Assembly (NCBI GenBank): GCA_019237175.1
Contig: JAFAHP010000193.1
Coordinates: 1 to 18,438, forward strand
DNA: 18,438 nt
Reading direction: 5' to 3'
DNA from: Alphaproteobacteria bacterium
Lineage (GTDB): Bacteria; Pseudomonadota; Alphaproteobacteria; ATCC43930; CGMCC-115725
In this document: in pieces, positions 1-7,210 of the stretch
How positions within the stretch are numbered: the first letter of the stretch is position 1
Layout: each line of letters starts with the position of its first letter
The notes under the pieces: generated by a model
The model's database searches: none
What the model saw: only the letters and a program-made list of their open reading frames with translations
Told to the model about the DNA's origin: nothing
Position numbers and translations under genes: made by a program

Positions 1-1
1 G

Positions 2-100
2 CGGGCGCCGACCGTGCTCGACGTTCGCACTTCGCTCGCCGTCACCTTTGCCGACATCACTTCGCAATTGGCAAAGGACGCCTCGCCGCGCCGAAGATAG
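2..100 (+). CDS. C-terminal end of an unidentified protein, possibly a TPP-dependent enzyme (partial)
   Basis: An open frame enters from the left edge and stops at TAG 98-100, leaving 32 codons. The tail includes TVLDVRTSLAVTFADITSQLA. From memory of the family, similar endings (VLDVRTS, then TFADI/V, then SPLA) occur in acetolactate-synthase-like thiamine-pyrophosphate-dependent enzymes of alphaproteobacteria. With so few residues this is a suggestion only. The stop codon runs straight into the GGAGAG ribosome-binding sequence of the next, decayed gene, so the two were probably one transcription unit. Confidence 0.35.
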   Translation, partial: RAPTVLDVRTSLAVTFADITSQLAKDASPRRR

Positions 101-109
101 GAGAGAAGG

Positions 110-283
110 TTGGAGCCAGACTCGCGCATCGACGAGACGCTTGGCTAGGCTGTCGCGACTAAGAAGGTGCCGGGTGTCGCCGCAGTCTTCCTAACCCAGA
201 TCCTGCCCCCTGCCGACCGTCTCGCCCTGCGGGTCTACGGCGAGTTCGAGCGCGCGCTCTACGAAGCGATCGACGCAACCTGA
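110..283 (+). pseudogene. Decayed serine hydrolase (beta-lactamase/class C family): N- and C-terminal ends joined
   Basis: A GGAGAG sequence at 100-105 precedes a possible TTG start at 110. The frame reads an N-terminal end typical of serine hydrolases of the beta-lactamase class C family (SRIDETLG, then AVATKKVPGVAA). It is broken by TAG at 146-148, then continues without shift into VFLTQILPPADRLALRVYGE and FERALYEAIDAT, ending at TGA 281-283. In intact members the PGVVA motif lies near residue 20. The FLTQILPFAD...YxxFERAVY motif forms the last ~35 residues of a ~390-aa protein. The whole catalytic core (SxxK and YxN motifs) is therefore missing through an internal deletion of roughly 300 or more codons, and the start retains a nonsense codon. 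The remnant cannot encode an active enzyme. The identification rests on recognising both ends; the junction is inferred. Confidence 0.62.
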
Positions 284-351
284 ACGAAACGCGGGGCAGG
301 GCGGCGGCACCGGCAATCAAATTTGCAATCGAGTAGTGATAAGACGCCGTG

Positions 352-2238
352 ATGCTGACCTTATCCGAGGTAACCTATCGGATTGAGAAGCGGCGCCTGC
401 TTGACCGCGCCAGCGCGCAAATTCCCGACGGTGCCAAAGTTGGGCTGGTCGGCCGCAACGGCGTCGGCAAATCGACCCTCTTCGACTTGGTCCGTGGCGT
501 GTTGGAGCCGGAGGATGGCACGATCGAGTTGCCGGGCAACCAGCGCATCGGATTTCTGGCACAGGAGGCGCCCGGGGGGCTCGCCACTCCGTTTGAAACG
601 GTACTCGCGGCAGACCGTGAGCGCAGACGGCTGTTGGCCGAACGCGAGGCCAATCCCGAACCATTGCGCGCCGCCGAAATCGAGACCCGGCTCTTCGAGA
701 TTGGCGCCCATTCGGCGCCGAGCCGCGCCGGCCGAATTCTTTCCGGGCTCGGGCTCGACACGACAATGCAGCATCGGCCACTCGCTGATTTGTCGGGGGG
801 CTGGCGGATGCGGGTGGCGCTCGCCGCGGTGTTGTTCACCGAGCCCGATCTGTTGCTGCTCGACGAACCGACCAACCATCTCGATTTCGAATCCTCGCTG
901 TGGCTCGAGCGGTTTTTGCGCGGTTATGGCCAAACTCTGATTTTGATCAGCCACGACCGCCGCGTCTTGAACGCGGTGACGACGATGACCCTGCATCTCG
1001 AGCGCGGGAAGTTGACCGCCTATTCCGGCGGCTTCGACGCTTTTGTACGAGCGCGGCAAGAAAACGCGCAGCGGCTGGCGGTCGTCGCCAAACAGCAGGC
1101 CGAACAGCGCCAGAGACTACAGGCCTTTGTCGACCGATTCCGCGCCAAAGCGTCAAAGGCGCGCCAGGCGCAGAGCCGGGTGAAGGCGCTCGCCCGCCTG
1201 GAGCCGGTCGTCCTTGCCGCCGCCGATCCGCCGCCGCGAATTTCGTTTCCCGAGCCACTACAGCTGCGTCCACCGCTGATCTCGCTCGAACGAGCGAGCG
1301 TCGGCTATGCGCCAAAAGAGCCGGTTTTATCACGTCTCGACCTGCGGCTCGACCCGGATGACCGGATCGCGCTCCTCGGCGCCAACGGCAACGGCAAGAC
1401 GACCCTCGCGCGCCTGCTCGCCGGCCGCCTGTCACCGCTCGACGGCCATATGCTGCGCGCGCCAAAACTGCGCTGCGGCTATTTCGCCCAACATCAGATC
1501 GAGGAGATGAGGCCGCTCGAATCTCCCTATGATCACCTCTCGGCGCTGATGCCCGCAGCACTGCCGGAAACCGTGCGTGCGCGGCTCGGCAGCTTCGGCT
1601 TCAGCGAAGATAAGGCGTTTGTACCGGTCGCCGAATTGTCGGGCGGCGAACGGGCGCGGCTCAACCTGGCGCTTGTGACCCATGACGCGCCGTCGCTTCT
1701 GGTTCTGGACGAGCCGACGAACCACCTCGATCTGGAAACCCGTGAGGGATTGGTCCAAGCGCTCAACGAGTTTGCCGGCGCGGTGGTTTTGGTCAGTCAC
1801 GACTGGCACCTGCTCGAACTGATCGCAGATCGGTTGTGGCTCGTCGCCGACGGGACAGCGCAGGCTTTCGATGGTGATCTCGAGGATTACCGTCGTATGT
1901 TGCTCGAACGTTCCGAGAAGGCGAACGGCGGGCGGCGCGCTGAAACAAACCAACGGCGCGCCGTACGGCAGCGTGCCGCAGACAAGCGGCGCTTCCTCGA
2001 GCCGCTGCGTCAGCGGGCGCAGCAGGCCGAAGATGCCGTTGCGCGCCTATCTCGGGAACGCGAGGCGCTCGAGCGGGAACTGGCCGGGTTCGGCGGCGCC
2101 GAGCTCAACGGCACCGTGGTAAGTGCAGCATTGAAGCGGCGAGCGGAGTTGATCCGCTTGATTGCAGAGGCCGAGAATGAGTGGTTGGCGGCCGCGGTGG
2201 CGGTCGAGCGCGAGACACAGGATGAGGCGCAAGAATGA
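352..2238 (+). CDS. ABC-F family ATP-binding protein, YheS type
   Basis: This is a soluble duplicated ATPase of the ABC-F class, which acts on ribosomes rather than in transport. It has 628 residues against about 637 for Escherichia coli YheS, to which it aligns by eye along its length. Domain 1 has Walker A GRNGVGKST (about 34-42), signature LSGGW (147) and LLLLDEPTNHLD (about 167). The inter-domain linker includes the family-typical RFRAKASKARQAQSR. Domain 2 has GANGNGKTT (343), LSGGE (429) and LVLDEPTNHLD (about 450). A charged C-terminal coiled coil of about 110 residues follows, as in YheS. ATG 352 directly follows a GTG at 349; ATG is preferred because MLTLSEVTYR lines up with the YheS N terminus. 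There is no strong Shine-Dalgarno sequence. It belongs to the translation-factor-like ABC-F proteins; resistance by target protection cannot be inferred. Confidence 0.96.
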   Translation: MLTLSEVTYRIEKRRLLDRASAQIPDGAKVGLVGRNGVGKSTLFDLVRGVLEPEDGTIELPGNQRIGFLAQEAPGGLATPFETVLAADRERRRLLAEREANPEPLRAAEIETRLFEIGAHSAPSRAGRILSGLGLDTTMQHRPLADLSGGWRMRVALAAVLFTEPDLLLLDEPTNHLDFESSLWLERFLRGYGQTLILISHDRRVLNAVTTMTLHLERGKLTAYSGGFDAFVRARQENAQRLAVVAKQQAEQRQRLQAFVDRFRAKASKARQAQSRVKALARLEPVVLAAADPPPRISFPEPLQLRPPLISLERASVGYAPKEPVLSRLDLRLDPDDRIALLGANGNGKTTLARLLAGRLSPLDGHMLRAPKLRCGYFAQHQIEEMRPLESPYDHLSALMPAALPETVRARLGSFGFSEDKAFVPVAELSGGERARLNLALVTHDAPSLLVLDEPTNHLDLETREGLVQALNEFAGAVVLVSHDWHLLELIADRLWLVADGTAQAFDGDLEDYRRMLLERSEKANGGRRAETNQRRAVRQRAADKRRFLEPLRQRAQQAEDAVARLSREREALERELAGFGGAELNGTVVSAALKRRAELIRLIAEAENEWLAAAVAVERETQDEAQE

Positions 2239-2608
2239 GCCGCGAGCGGCGGGCAGCATCCAGATTGGCCGATTTACCCGACGAGACCGGACAGTCGGAC
2301 GATGGAGCGAGTGCCGTGATCCGCCCGCCCCTCACCGTCCATTTAGCACCTTAGGAGGCCCGCCAATCCGCCGCGATGATTATGTTTGAATGGGGCTTTG
2401 CGTTCTTTTGCAGCTGACGAGCAAAACGCACACCGCCAAAGCGCGGCTGATGGCCGCATCCTTGGAGTCGAGGTCGATCCATTTTGACAAACTCCAAGCG
2501 AACAGTCTATCTCAGCTGTCAGGCAGGGGATCTCACGAATCGCATTGAACAACCGCAGGCGAGGTACCGAACTCGCTGTCGCAGGCGATTATCGGAGCAG
2601 ATTTTACG
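2239..2608 (+). other. Intergenic region between the ABC-F gene and the 203-aa gene
   Basis: These 370 bases hold no convincing gene. A 39-codon frame (2235-2354) begins with an ATGA overlap at the ABC-F stop but resembles nothing I recognise. No T-tract terminator follows the ABC-F gene. The right part is richer in A and T and contains a possible promoter for the next gene. Confidence 0.5.
2484..2513 (+). promoter_or_regulatory. Possible sigma70-type promoter for the 203-aa gene
   Basis: A perfect TTGACA (2484-2489) is followed after 18 bases by TATCTC (2508-2513), a weak -10 with three of six consensus bases. The predicted transcript would start near 2520 and have a leader of about 90 bases before ATG 2609. 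The -35 match is good, the -10 poor. Confidence 0.27.
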
Positions 2609-3220
2609 ATGACCGGCACTCCCGCCATCACCGATCGGAACCTGGAAGCGACGACGAACATTTCGCTAAAGCGGGAACCGTCGTGTTTCGCTTTTCTATC
2701 CCCGCGATCGATTTCGTCGCCGCTATCGATCGATTCGATCAACCTTGATCTCGCCTCGGCCGATTATTTCCAAGGGCGCGCCTCGTTGTGGACGACTCTG
2801 GAGATGCGATCGGTAATCGGCGAGGACCACCCGCTGGCCCTACTCGGTTTTGACGAGACCTTCTTGCGACCTTTCGCGCGCGCGTTGATCGAGGCCGCGA
2901 CGACGCGCGCGGCGTATCGCATGACCATCCTCCACGAAAACCGCAACCCGGATCGCTGCCGCGTCGTCGAATACATCACCGGCGCCGGCAAGGCATTGCA
3001 GGAACTGATCCTTCAGCCTTACGACAACGTCTTGCTGATCAGCGCCGCCAACGGCAAGGACGGGGAAGAGACACTTTTCCAGTTACCCCGCACCGATAGC
3101 TTTCTGCGTGCCTTTGCCAAGATCGCCTATGTCGCCGATCAGGCCCTGCATGATCTGCTCGAGGACATGGAGCGAATCGCCCGCCGCCAGAAAGCAGCGA
3201 CCAAACAACCGAGATCATAG
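2609..3220 (+). CDS. Hypothetical protein, 203 aa, unrecognised
   Basis: I do not recognise this family. The protein has no signal peptide or membrane segment. Its first ~45 residues are Ser/Thr-rich and of low complexity. The rest looks like a folded alpha/beta domain, with segments such as LWTTLEMRSVIGEDHP, FLRPFARALIEAA and YDNVLLISAANGKDGEE. It ends in a charged helix (LHDLLEDMERIARRQK) and a basic tail. The alternation of hydrophobic strands and helices, and the absence of stops over 200 codons, support a real gene. The start is uncertain: GGAG at 2594-2597 is 11 bases from ATG 2609, rather far, and an internal ATG at 2804 would give a protein of about 138 aa that retains most of the folded part. 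It stands alone between a plus-strand ATPase and a minus-strand envelope block. A regulator or sensor-like role is possible, but nothing in the sequence demonstrates one. Confidence 0.72.
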   Translation: MTGTPAITDRNLEATTNISLKREPSCFAFLSPRSISSPLSIDSINLDLASADYFQGRASLWTTLEMRSVIGEDHPLALLGFDETFLRPFARALIEAATTRAAYRMTILHENRNPDRCRVVEYITGAGKALQELILQPYDNVLLISAANGKDGEETLFQLPRTDSFLRAFAKIAYVADQALHDLLEDMERIARRQKAATKQPRS

Positions 3221-3395
3221 GGTTGCCAGGCAGCCGGTCGTTGCTGACTCTTGCTGGTCCGCGACAATCCCCGCAATCGGCTAACAAGGGCATCCGCGAC
3301 TTGCCCTGCGCGCCGGCAGTCCGCATGCGCCGGGACGTGCGGCTGCGCAGAGCGCTGTATCGGGGCGTGTTTGAACCCGCACGTTCAGCCGCGAA

Positions 3396-3764
3396 TTAAT
3401 GCGGCGCCGGGCTGGGCATCGGCGCATTGCCTCCGGCTGGACCGCCCGGCCCCGGCGGCGGCGCAGGCGGATTGCTCAAATTGCCGGACTGGATGCGGGC
3501 GAGCTCCTCGCGGTTGAGTTGCGCGGTAGTATCCCCGGTAAGGGCGGCTTTATGGGCCATATATTTGTGGTGGGCATGCATGGCTCTGGCGTGCCTGACG
3601 GCGTGATGCGCCGGGGGCACCGCCGAATTCGCTGCCGGCGCCGGCATGGCGGCGCCAAGACCGGGCTGACCGGTCGCCGGGTTCCACTGCTGCTGCTGCG
3701 CCCAACCCGGCACCGCGATTACGAGCACGGCCGAAACCGCAGCACTACTCAGAAGATGTTTCAT
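3396..3764 (-). CDS. Exported His-rich small protein, paralogue A (122 aa)
   Basis: The product has a clear Sec-type signal peptide (KHLL start, hydrophobic core, cleavage after PGWA at residue 22), predicting a ~100-aa periplasmic or secreted protein. The mature part is a Pro/Ala/Gly-rich segment, a His-rich stretch (His 53, 54, 58, 63, 65, 66, 71, including MHAHHKYMA), a conserved block with QLNREELARIQSGNL, and a Pro/Gly-rich tail. Residues 58-103 differ from residues 77-122 of the neighbouring paralogue at only four of 46 positions. Many DNA differences between them are synonymous, which argues for selection on the protein. AGGA at 3773-3776 precedes ATG. It lies 144 bases downstream of the paralogue on the same strand and is probably co-transcribed. 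The His cluster suggests metal binding, but this is inference; I know no named family. Confidence 0.85.
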   Translation of the reverse strand: MKHLLSSAAVSAVLVIAVPGWAQQQQWNPATGQPGLGAAMPAPAANSAVPPAHHAVRHARAMHAHHKYMAHKAALTGDTTAQLNREELARIQSGNLSNPPAPPPGPGGPAGGNAPMPSPAPH

Positions 3765-3908
3765 CTTGAGGGTCCTTTCTGAACATCCGGTGTGCTCTTA
3801 GCGTCGGGCGCGCTCCAATCAGCCAAGACAGCCCTGCGCCCTCAGGGAGGACGGATTCGCCGACTGCGACGGCATCGCCGGTTCGCTCGAGCCTGTCGGA
3901 CCGGCGTC

Positions 3909-4295
3909 CTATTTGCCGGGCATTGGCGCCGGCGGGGCCGGCGGATTGCCCAGGTTGCCGGACTGAATGCGGGCGAGTTCCTCGCGGTTGAGCTGAGCGG
4001 TCGTGTTGCCGGTCAAAGCGGCTTTTTGTGCCATGTATTTGTGATGTGCATGCATGGCCTTGGCGTGACGATAAGCATGGTGATGATGTATCGGCGGCGT
4101 CGCCGAATTGGCGGCAGGGGGAGCTGCTGTCGGCGGCGCTCCGCCGCCGGTGTATGGCGTTAAGCCGGGTCCGCCGGGGTTGGGACCCAGGGTCCCCACC
4201 GGATTTCCGCCGCTCGGGGCGTTCTGCGCCCAAACCGGGACGGCAATTGCGAACGCGGCGACGACCGCGACCCCGCCCAAGAGATGCCTTATCAC
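3909..4295 (-). CDS. Exported His-rich small protein, paralogue B (128 aa, GTG start)
   Basis: This is a tandem paralogue of the downstream protein. GTG 4295 is chosen because GGAGGA lies 8 bases upstream, because the N terminus (VIRHLLGG) then aligns with KHLLSS of paralogue A, and because a good -10 box lies further upstream inside the longer possible frame. The signal peptide ends at PVWA (residue 23). The mature protein has a Gly/Pro/Thr-rich segment, a His cluster (70-73, 77, 82, 84, 85, with four consecutive His), the conserved KAALTGNTTAQLNREELARI block (91-110) and a Pro-rich tail ending MPGK. No cysteines or catalytic motif are visible. It is probably periplasmic or secreted, and possibly metal binding. 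The family is unnamed to me. Confidence 0.85.
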   Translation of the reverse strand: MIRHLLGGVAVVAAFAIAVPVWAQNAPSGGNPVGTLGPNPGGPGLTPYTGGGAPPTAAPPAANSATPPIHHHHAYRHAKAMHAHHKYMAQKAALTGNTTAQLNREELARIQSGNLGNPPAPPAPMPGK

Positions 4296-4333
4296 TAGTG
4301 TCCTCCGTCCGTTAGCGTTTTCTGGCTCACCAA

Positions 4334-4361
4334 AATATAGCCCACTCACACGTCACCACAA
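4334..4361 (-). promoter_or_regulatory. Promoter for the His-rich paralogue pair
   Basis: On the minus strand TTGTGG (4361-4356) is followed after 16 bases by TATATT (4339-4334), a -10 with five of six consensus bases. Transcription would start near 4327, giving a leader of about 30 bases before GTG 4295. The -35 matches only at TTG. The position supports the short GTG start. Confidence 0.45.
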
Positions 4362-4912
4362 CCGAGAGATCGTTCCCCTCGCCCAGGGGTTCTCGCGGTG
4401 ACCTGCTATTGGTGCGACGCCGGCCTCATCATACGTCCGGTTTTGGGGATTTTCAAGCGCGTGGGTAGCTAAATCCGCCGATTGAATAACGGGATACGCG
4501 AGAAGGTGCAGTCCCATCAGATCTCGGCATGCTCAACGAAAGGTCAGGCTTCGCTCGCGAAGGATCGTATTCGGTACAGCGCCTCGAGCGACCCGTCTGC
4601 CCAGCGGGCCCGGCCCGCTAAGTCGGCCGCTCCGCTGGCCGGCCGGTCGACGGAGCCAGTCGCCGCCAAGGTTTCGGCTTGTTCAAGGCAAGCGCGGCCC
4701 TGCGAAGGCGATTACGGCGGAGTCGAGGCGGGATCGGGTGAACGAATTCGCACCCGCTCAGAACAAATGGGGAGGTTGTGGTACTGCGGATCCGGTGAAG
4801 CTTCCTCGGACCTCACGATGACGGCGCTAAGCCGGCCGCGCAACTGTGCGCCGGACGCCCGGTCGTTCGGGTCGACCGGCGCGCTAATGCCCTGAAAGTT
4901 CTTGTTATCCGC
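4362..4912. other. 550-bp intergenic region without a recognisable gene
   Basis: I see no convincing gene here. A plus-strand frame of 137 codons (4482-4895, TTG start) has a Ser/Arg/Ala composition typical of chance GC-rich frames and no ribosome-binding site or motif. A 7-bp inverted repeat with a 3-base loop (AGCGGGC CCG GCCCGCT, 4603-4619) lacks a T-tract. It could sit in the 3' region of the Lys-rich gene's transcript but is not a clear terminator. Confidence 0.4.
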
Positions 4913-5218
4913 TCAGGCTGCGTGATCGAAATCAGGGGCTCTCTTCAGGGAACCCTGAGTGGACGGCTTGTTGGGTTTCTTAGAAGATCTGGTCGCCTTC
5001 GTGTGGCTCTTTTTCTTTGCCGATTTATGCGTGCTCTTATGAGACGTCGATTTTGCCGGCGCTGTCTCAGGAGCGCTCGGGGTTGTCGGTGCGACGGCAG
5101 GCGCATTCGCCGCGGGCGGCGGTGCTCCCCCTGACGGAGCCTGGGCAAAGGCTCCACTCGGCACCGCGGTGCCGGCGACGAAGGCAAGAAGCGCGACCAC
5201 ACTGATCAACGTTTTCAT
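4913..5218 (-). CDS. Exported Lys/Ser/His-rich small protein (101 aa)
   Basis: The signal peptide (MKTLISVVALLAF..., cleavage after GAFA at residue 25) predicts an exported ~76-residue mature protein. An Ala/Pro-rich, Thr-containing spacer is followed by a strongly basic low-complexity region with S/T-H-K-type units (SHKSTHKSAKKKSHTKATRS, then SKKPNKPST) and an acidic-tipped tail (APDFDHAA). ATG 5218 is chosen over an upstream in-frame ATG because it begins the signal peptide and AGGAG lies about 11 bases upstream. The basic region could bind peptidoglycan, acidic polysaccharide or nucleic acid outside the cytoplasm; nothing proves this. It shares with paralogue B the AQ(N)APSGG sequence just after cleavage. 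Co-orientation with the paralogues and the OmpA-like gene suggests an envelope role. Confidence 0.8.
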   Translation of the reverse strand: MKTLISVVALLAFVAGTAVPSGAFAQAPSGGAPPPAANAPAVAPTTPSAPETAPAKSTSHKSTHKSAKKKSHTKATRSSKKPNKPSTQGSLKRAPDFDHAA

Positions 5219-5548
5219 ACAGGGGGCTCCTAGGGGCGGAATAACCGGTTCGCCGTTCCTTCGCTCTCGGCCGCTGCAGCGACCGAGCATTCACGTCGCG
5301 ACGGCTGCGATAGTGAACCGCGGCAAGACGATACCACAAATTGGGTAACGCGCGAACAATTATCGCAAATGTGTGGTTTTAGCCCATCAAAATCGGCAAG
5401 CCAATTGATCATGCCAAGCCTTCGCCAATTCGACCACCCAACGGATTGACAGCCTGCCGAACCAGAATTCGCAAACACGCATCGCCGTTTCCGGGGGCTA
5501 GCCGCTTCGCGAGCACCGCTGCGCTGCCGGCGAGGTCTCAGCAAATCC
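5219..5548. other. Intergenic region upstream of the Lys-rich gene
   Basis: This stretch separates the OmpA-like gene's terminator from the Lys-rich gene. Bases 5330-5420 are clearly richer in A and T than the surroundings, as expected for a promoter region. A GATAAT hexamer occurs on the minus strand near 5367, but no well-spaced -35 accompanies it, so no promoter is called. Confidence 0.35.
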
Positions 5549-5578
5549 AAAAAAACCGCCGCGGGAGCGCCGCGGCGG
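5549..5578 (-). terminator. Intrinsic terminator of the OmpA-like gene
   Basis: Read on the minus strand, a perfect 9-bp GC stem (CCGCCGCGG / CCGCGGCGG) with a 5-base loop is followed by seven T. It begins about 55 bases after the stop codon of the OmpA-like gene and is the only textbook rho-independent terminator in the window. Confidence 0.92.
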
Positions 5579-5632
5579 TGACCGGAGCTCTGTCGTCGAG
5601 ACAAAGCTCCAAAGCGGTGGAGGTGTGTGCGT

Positions 5633-6850
5633 CTACGGGAAGACGATCTCGACGCGCCGGTTTTGCGGCTCGCGAACCCCGAGCGGGGTCGGAACGCGCG
5701 GATCGTTCATGCCGCGGCCGGCGACGACCATCTCGTTGCGCGGGATGCCGAGGCGCACCAGAGCCGTCGCCACCGCGCTGGCGCGACGCTCGGAAAGCCG
5801 CTGATTGTAGCCTGCCGAGCCTGACAAGTCGGTGTAGCCGGTGACCTGGATCTGAACCGAAGCGCCCGCCTTCCAATGGGCCGCCGCGGCTTCGAGGATC
5901 TGCATCCCCTCAGGCGTGATGTTGTATTTATCCCAGTCGAAGAATACGAGGTAGACCTGATGGGTCGGCGGCGGCGGCGGCGCCGGCGGTGCCGGCGGCG
6001 GCGCTGCCGGCGGCGGCGCGCCGAACATCATCGTCAAGCTCGCGACAACATTGTTCGATTGGTATCTGAGTTTTTTGACGTTGCTGAAAACGCAGCACCC
6101 GGTCGGCGTCGTGACGTGGGCGCCGCTGGTGCTCTGGTTGGTCGTCGCGAGATAGCGGTAATCGACGTCAAACGCCAGCGCCGGGTTGATCAGATAGCGG
6201 ATACCGGCGATGCCCTGGTAGCCAAAGTTCCACTTGCTGCCGCTGAATGCCGGGCTGGTGAAGGTGAGGGTCGACCCGGCCGGGACCACGTGATTTGTTC
6301 CGGCCGGGACGTTAACAATTGTTCCGTTCGGAGCCGTGTAGGTTGTCGGACCATTTACGCTTGTTGCATTGTTGGTCGTTATCGTCGCGGTGCCGCCGAG
6401 AGCGCGATAGACATCTAAGGCACCGACCCCGCCCCCGATATGCGGGGTGACCGGCCATCCCAACGTAAAGTCGTATAGTACGTTGGTCATGATGGCGTTG
6501 GAGTGGGCACTTCCATGCGGCGAGATGAGACTGCTGTTCGTGTTTGATACCGAGTTGTACCGGTAGCTGTATTCTTCTTCAAAGCGCCACGGCCCCCACA
6601 CGTAACCGCCGCGCACCCCGGCGTTGAAGCCGCTGTCCCAATTCACCGTCGGCTTGATGGAAGCAACAGCCCCGCTAGGACCCGTGACGGCGATGCCGGG
6701 CGATTGACTAAACAGCTTGGTCCATCCGCCCTCGGGACCGAGATAAAAGGCCCCGGGCGGATACGGCCCCAAAAACTGAGCGTGCGCCTGGACGCCGCCA
6801 AACGCCATGGCGAGGGCGACGCCGGCACCCAGCAGAAAGCGATTTTTCAT
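5633..6850 (-). CDS. OmpA-family outer-membrane protein (beta-barrel plus peptidoglycan-binding domain)
   Basis: This 405-aa protein begins with a signal peptide ending QAHA (residue 24). A barrel domain follows to about residue 270, with alternating aromatic strands and Gly/Asn/Ser-rich loops (FYLGPEGGWTKLF, WRFEEEYSYRYNS, YLINPALAFDVDYRYLA). Next is a Pro/Ala linker and an OmpA C-terminal domain (about 297-405). That domain has FFDWDKYNITPEG, TGYTD and YNQRLSERRA, and D341 and R356 match the diaminopimelate-binding pair D271/R286 of Escherichia coli OmpA, with the same spacing of 15. It should anchor the outer membrane to peptidoglycan. A ribosome-binding site (GGAGGT) lies six bases before ATG, and a strong terminator follows. 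A long Thr/Asn/Gly/Val insert (about residues 175-210) probably forms an exposed loop. Pore function is not demonstrable. Confidence 0.95.
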   Translation of the reverse strand: MKNRFLLGAGVALAMAFGGVQAHAQFLGPYPPGAFYLGPEGGWTKLFSQSPGIAVTGPSGAVASIKPTVNWDSGFNAGVRGGYVWGPWRFEEEYSYRYNSVSNTNSSLISPHGSAHSNAIMTNVLYDFTLGWPVTPHIGGGVGALDVYRALGGTATITTNNATSVNGPTTYTAPNGTIVNVPAGTNHVVPAGSTLTFTSPAFSGSKWNFGYQGIAGIRYLINPALAFDVDYRYLATTNQSTSGAHVTTPTGCCVFSNVKKLRYQSNNVVASLTMMFGAPPPAAPPPAPPAPPPPPTHQVYLVFFDWDKYNITPEGMQILEAAAAHWKAGASVQIQVTGYTDLSGSAGYNQRLSERRASAVATALVRLGIPRNEMVVAGRGMNDPRVPTPLGVREPQNRRVEIVFP

Positions 6851-7210
6851 CCCCTACCTCCGGCCGCAAATACGCGTGTGACGATGGTCGTGCCAGCCAC
6901 CGTTCGCGTATCTTCACCATCCAGCGCGATAATGGCAATGGCTTTTTAGCGCAACCCGACGGTTTGTTTGGAAAACCGTGAAGAACGCGCACTAATGCGA
7001 CTTTCCAGCAACAGCTTGACCGCCAAATGTCCAATTTCCGCTGATCTTACTGTTGCTTTCCTGCAACAACAACGCGCCGACTCGAACGAAAAGCGGATCC
7101 GCGGGCAATAGTTGGGAACCCGACGGCGAGATCATGCGTTGACCAAGCCCACGAAAGCTCGCCTCATAAGAGACAGGAACCTCTCAACGTGCGGTGACAT
7201 GGCGGCTGCG
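6851..7210. other. Intergenic region upstream of the OmpA-like gene
   Basis: No gene is seen. It should hold the OmpA-like promoter. The best candidate on the minus strand is TTGCGC (6954-6949), a 17-base spacer, then TATCGC (6931-6926), each matching consensus at only three of six positions. An 8-bp inverted repeat, AGCAACAG (7007-7014) and CTGTTGCT (7050-7057), lies further upstream with a 35-base gap. No T-tract terminator is visible after the FAD-oxidase gene that ends at 7211. Confidence 0.35.

Noticed and set aside
2235..2354. 39-codon frame overlapping the ABC-F stop by ATGA
   Set aside because: The overlap allows translational coupling, but the predicted peptide resembles no family, has no ribosome-binding site of its own beyond the upstream coding region, and is short enough to arise by chance.
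4482..4895. 137-codon plus-strand frame in the long intergenic region
   Set aside because: TTG start, no Shine-Dalgarno sequence, and Ser/Arg/Ala-rich composition without hydrophobic patterning suggest a chance frame in GC-rich DNA.
4945..4958. Perfect palindrome TCAGGGAACCCTGA
   Set aside because: It lies within the coding sequence of the Lys-rich protein and is explained by its codons; no regulatory placement.
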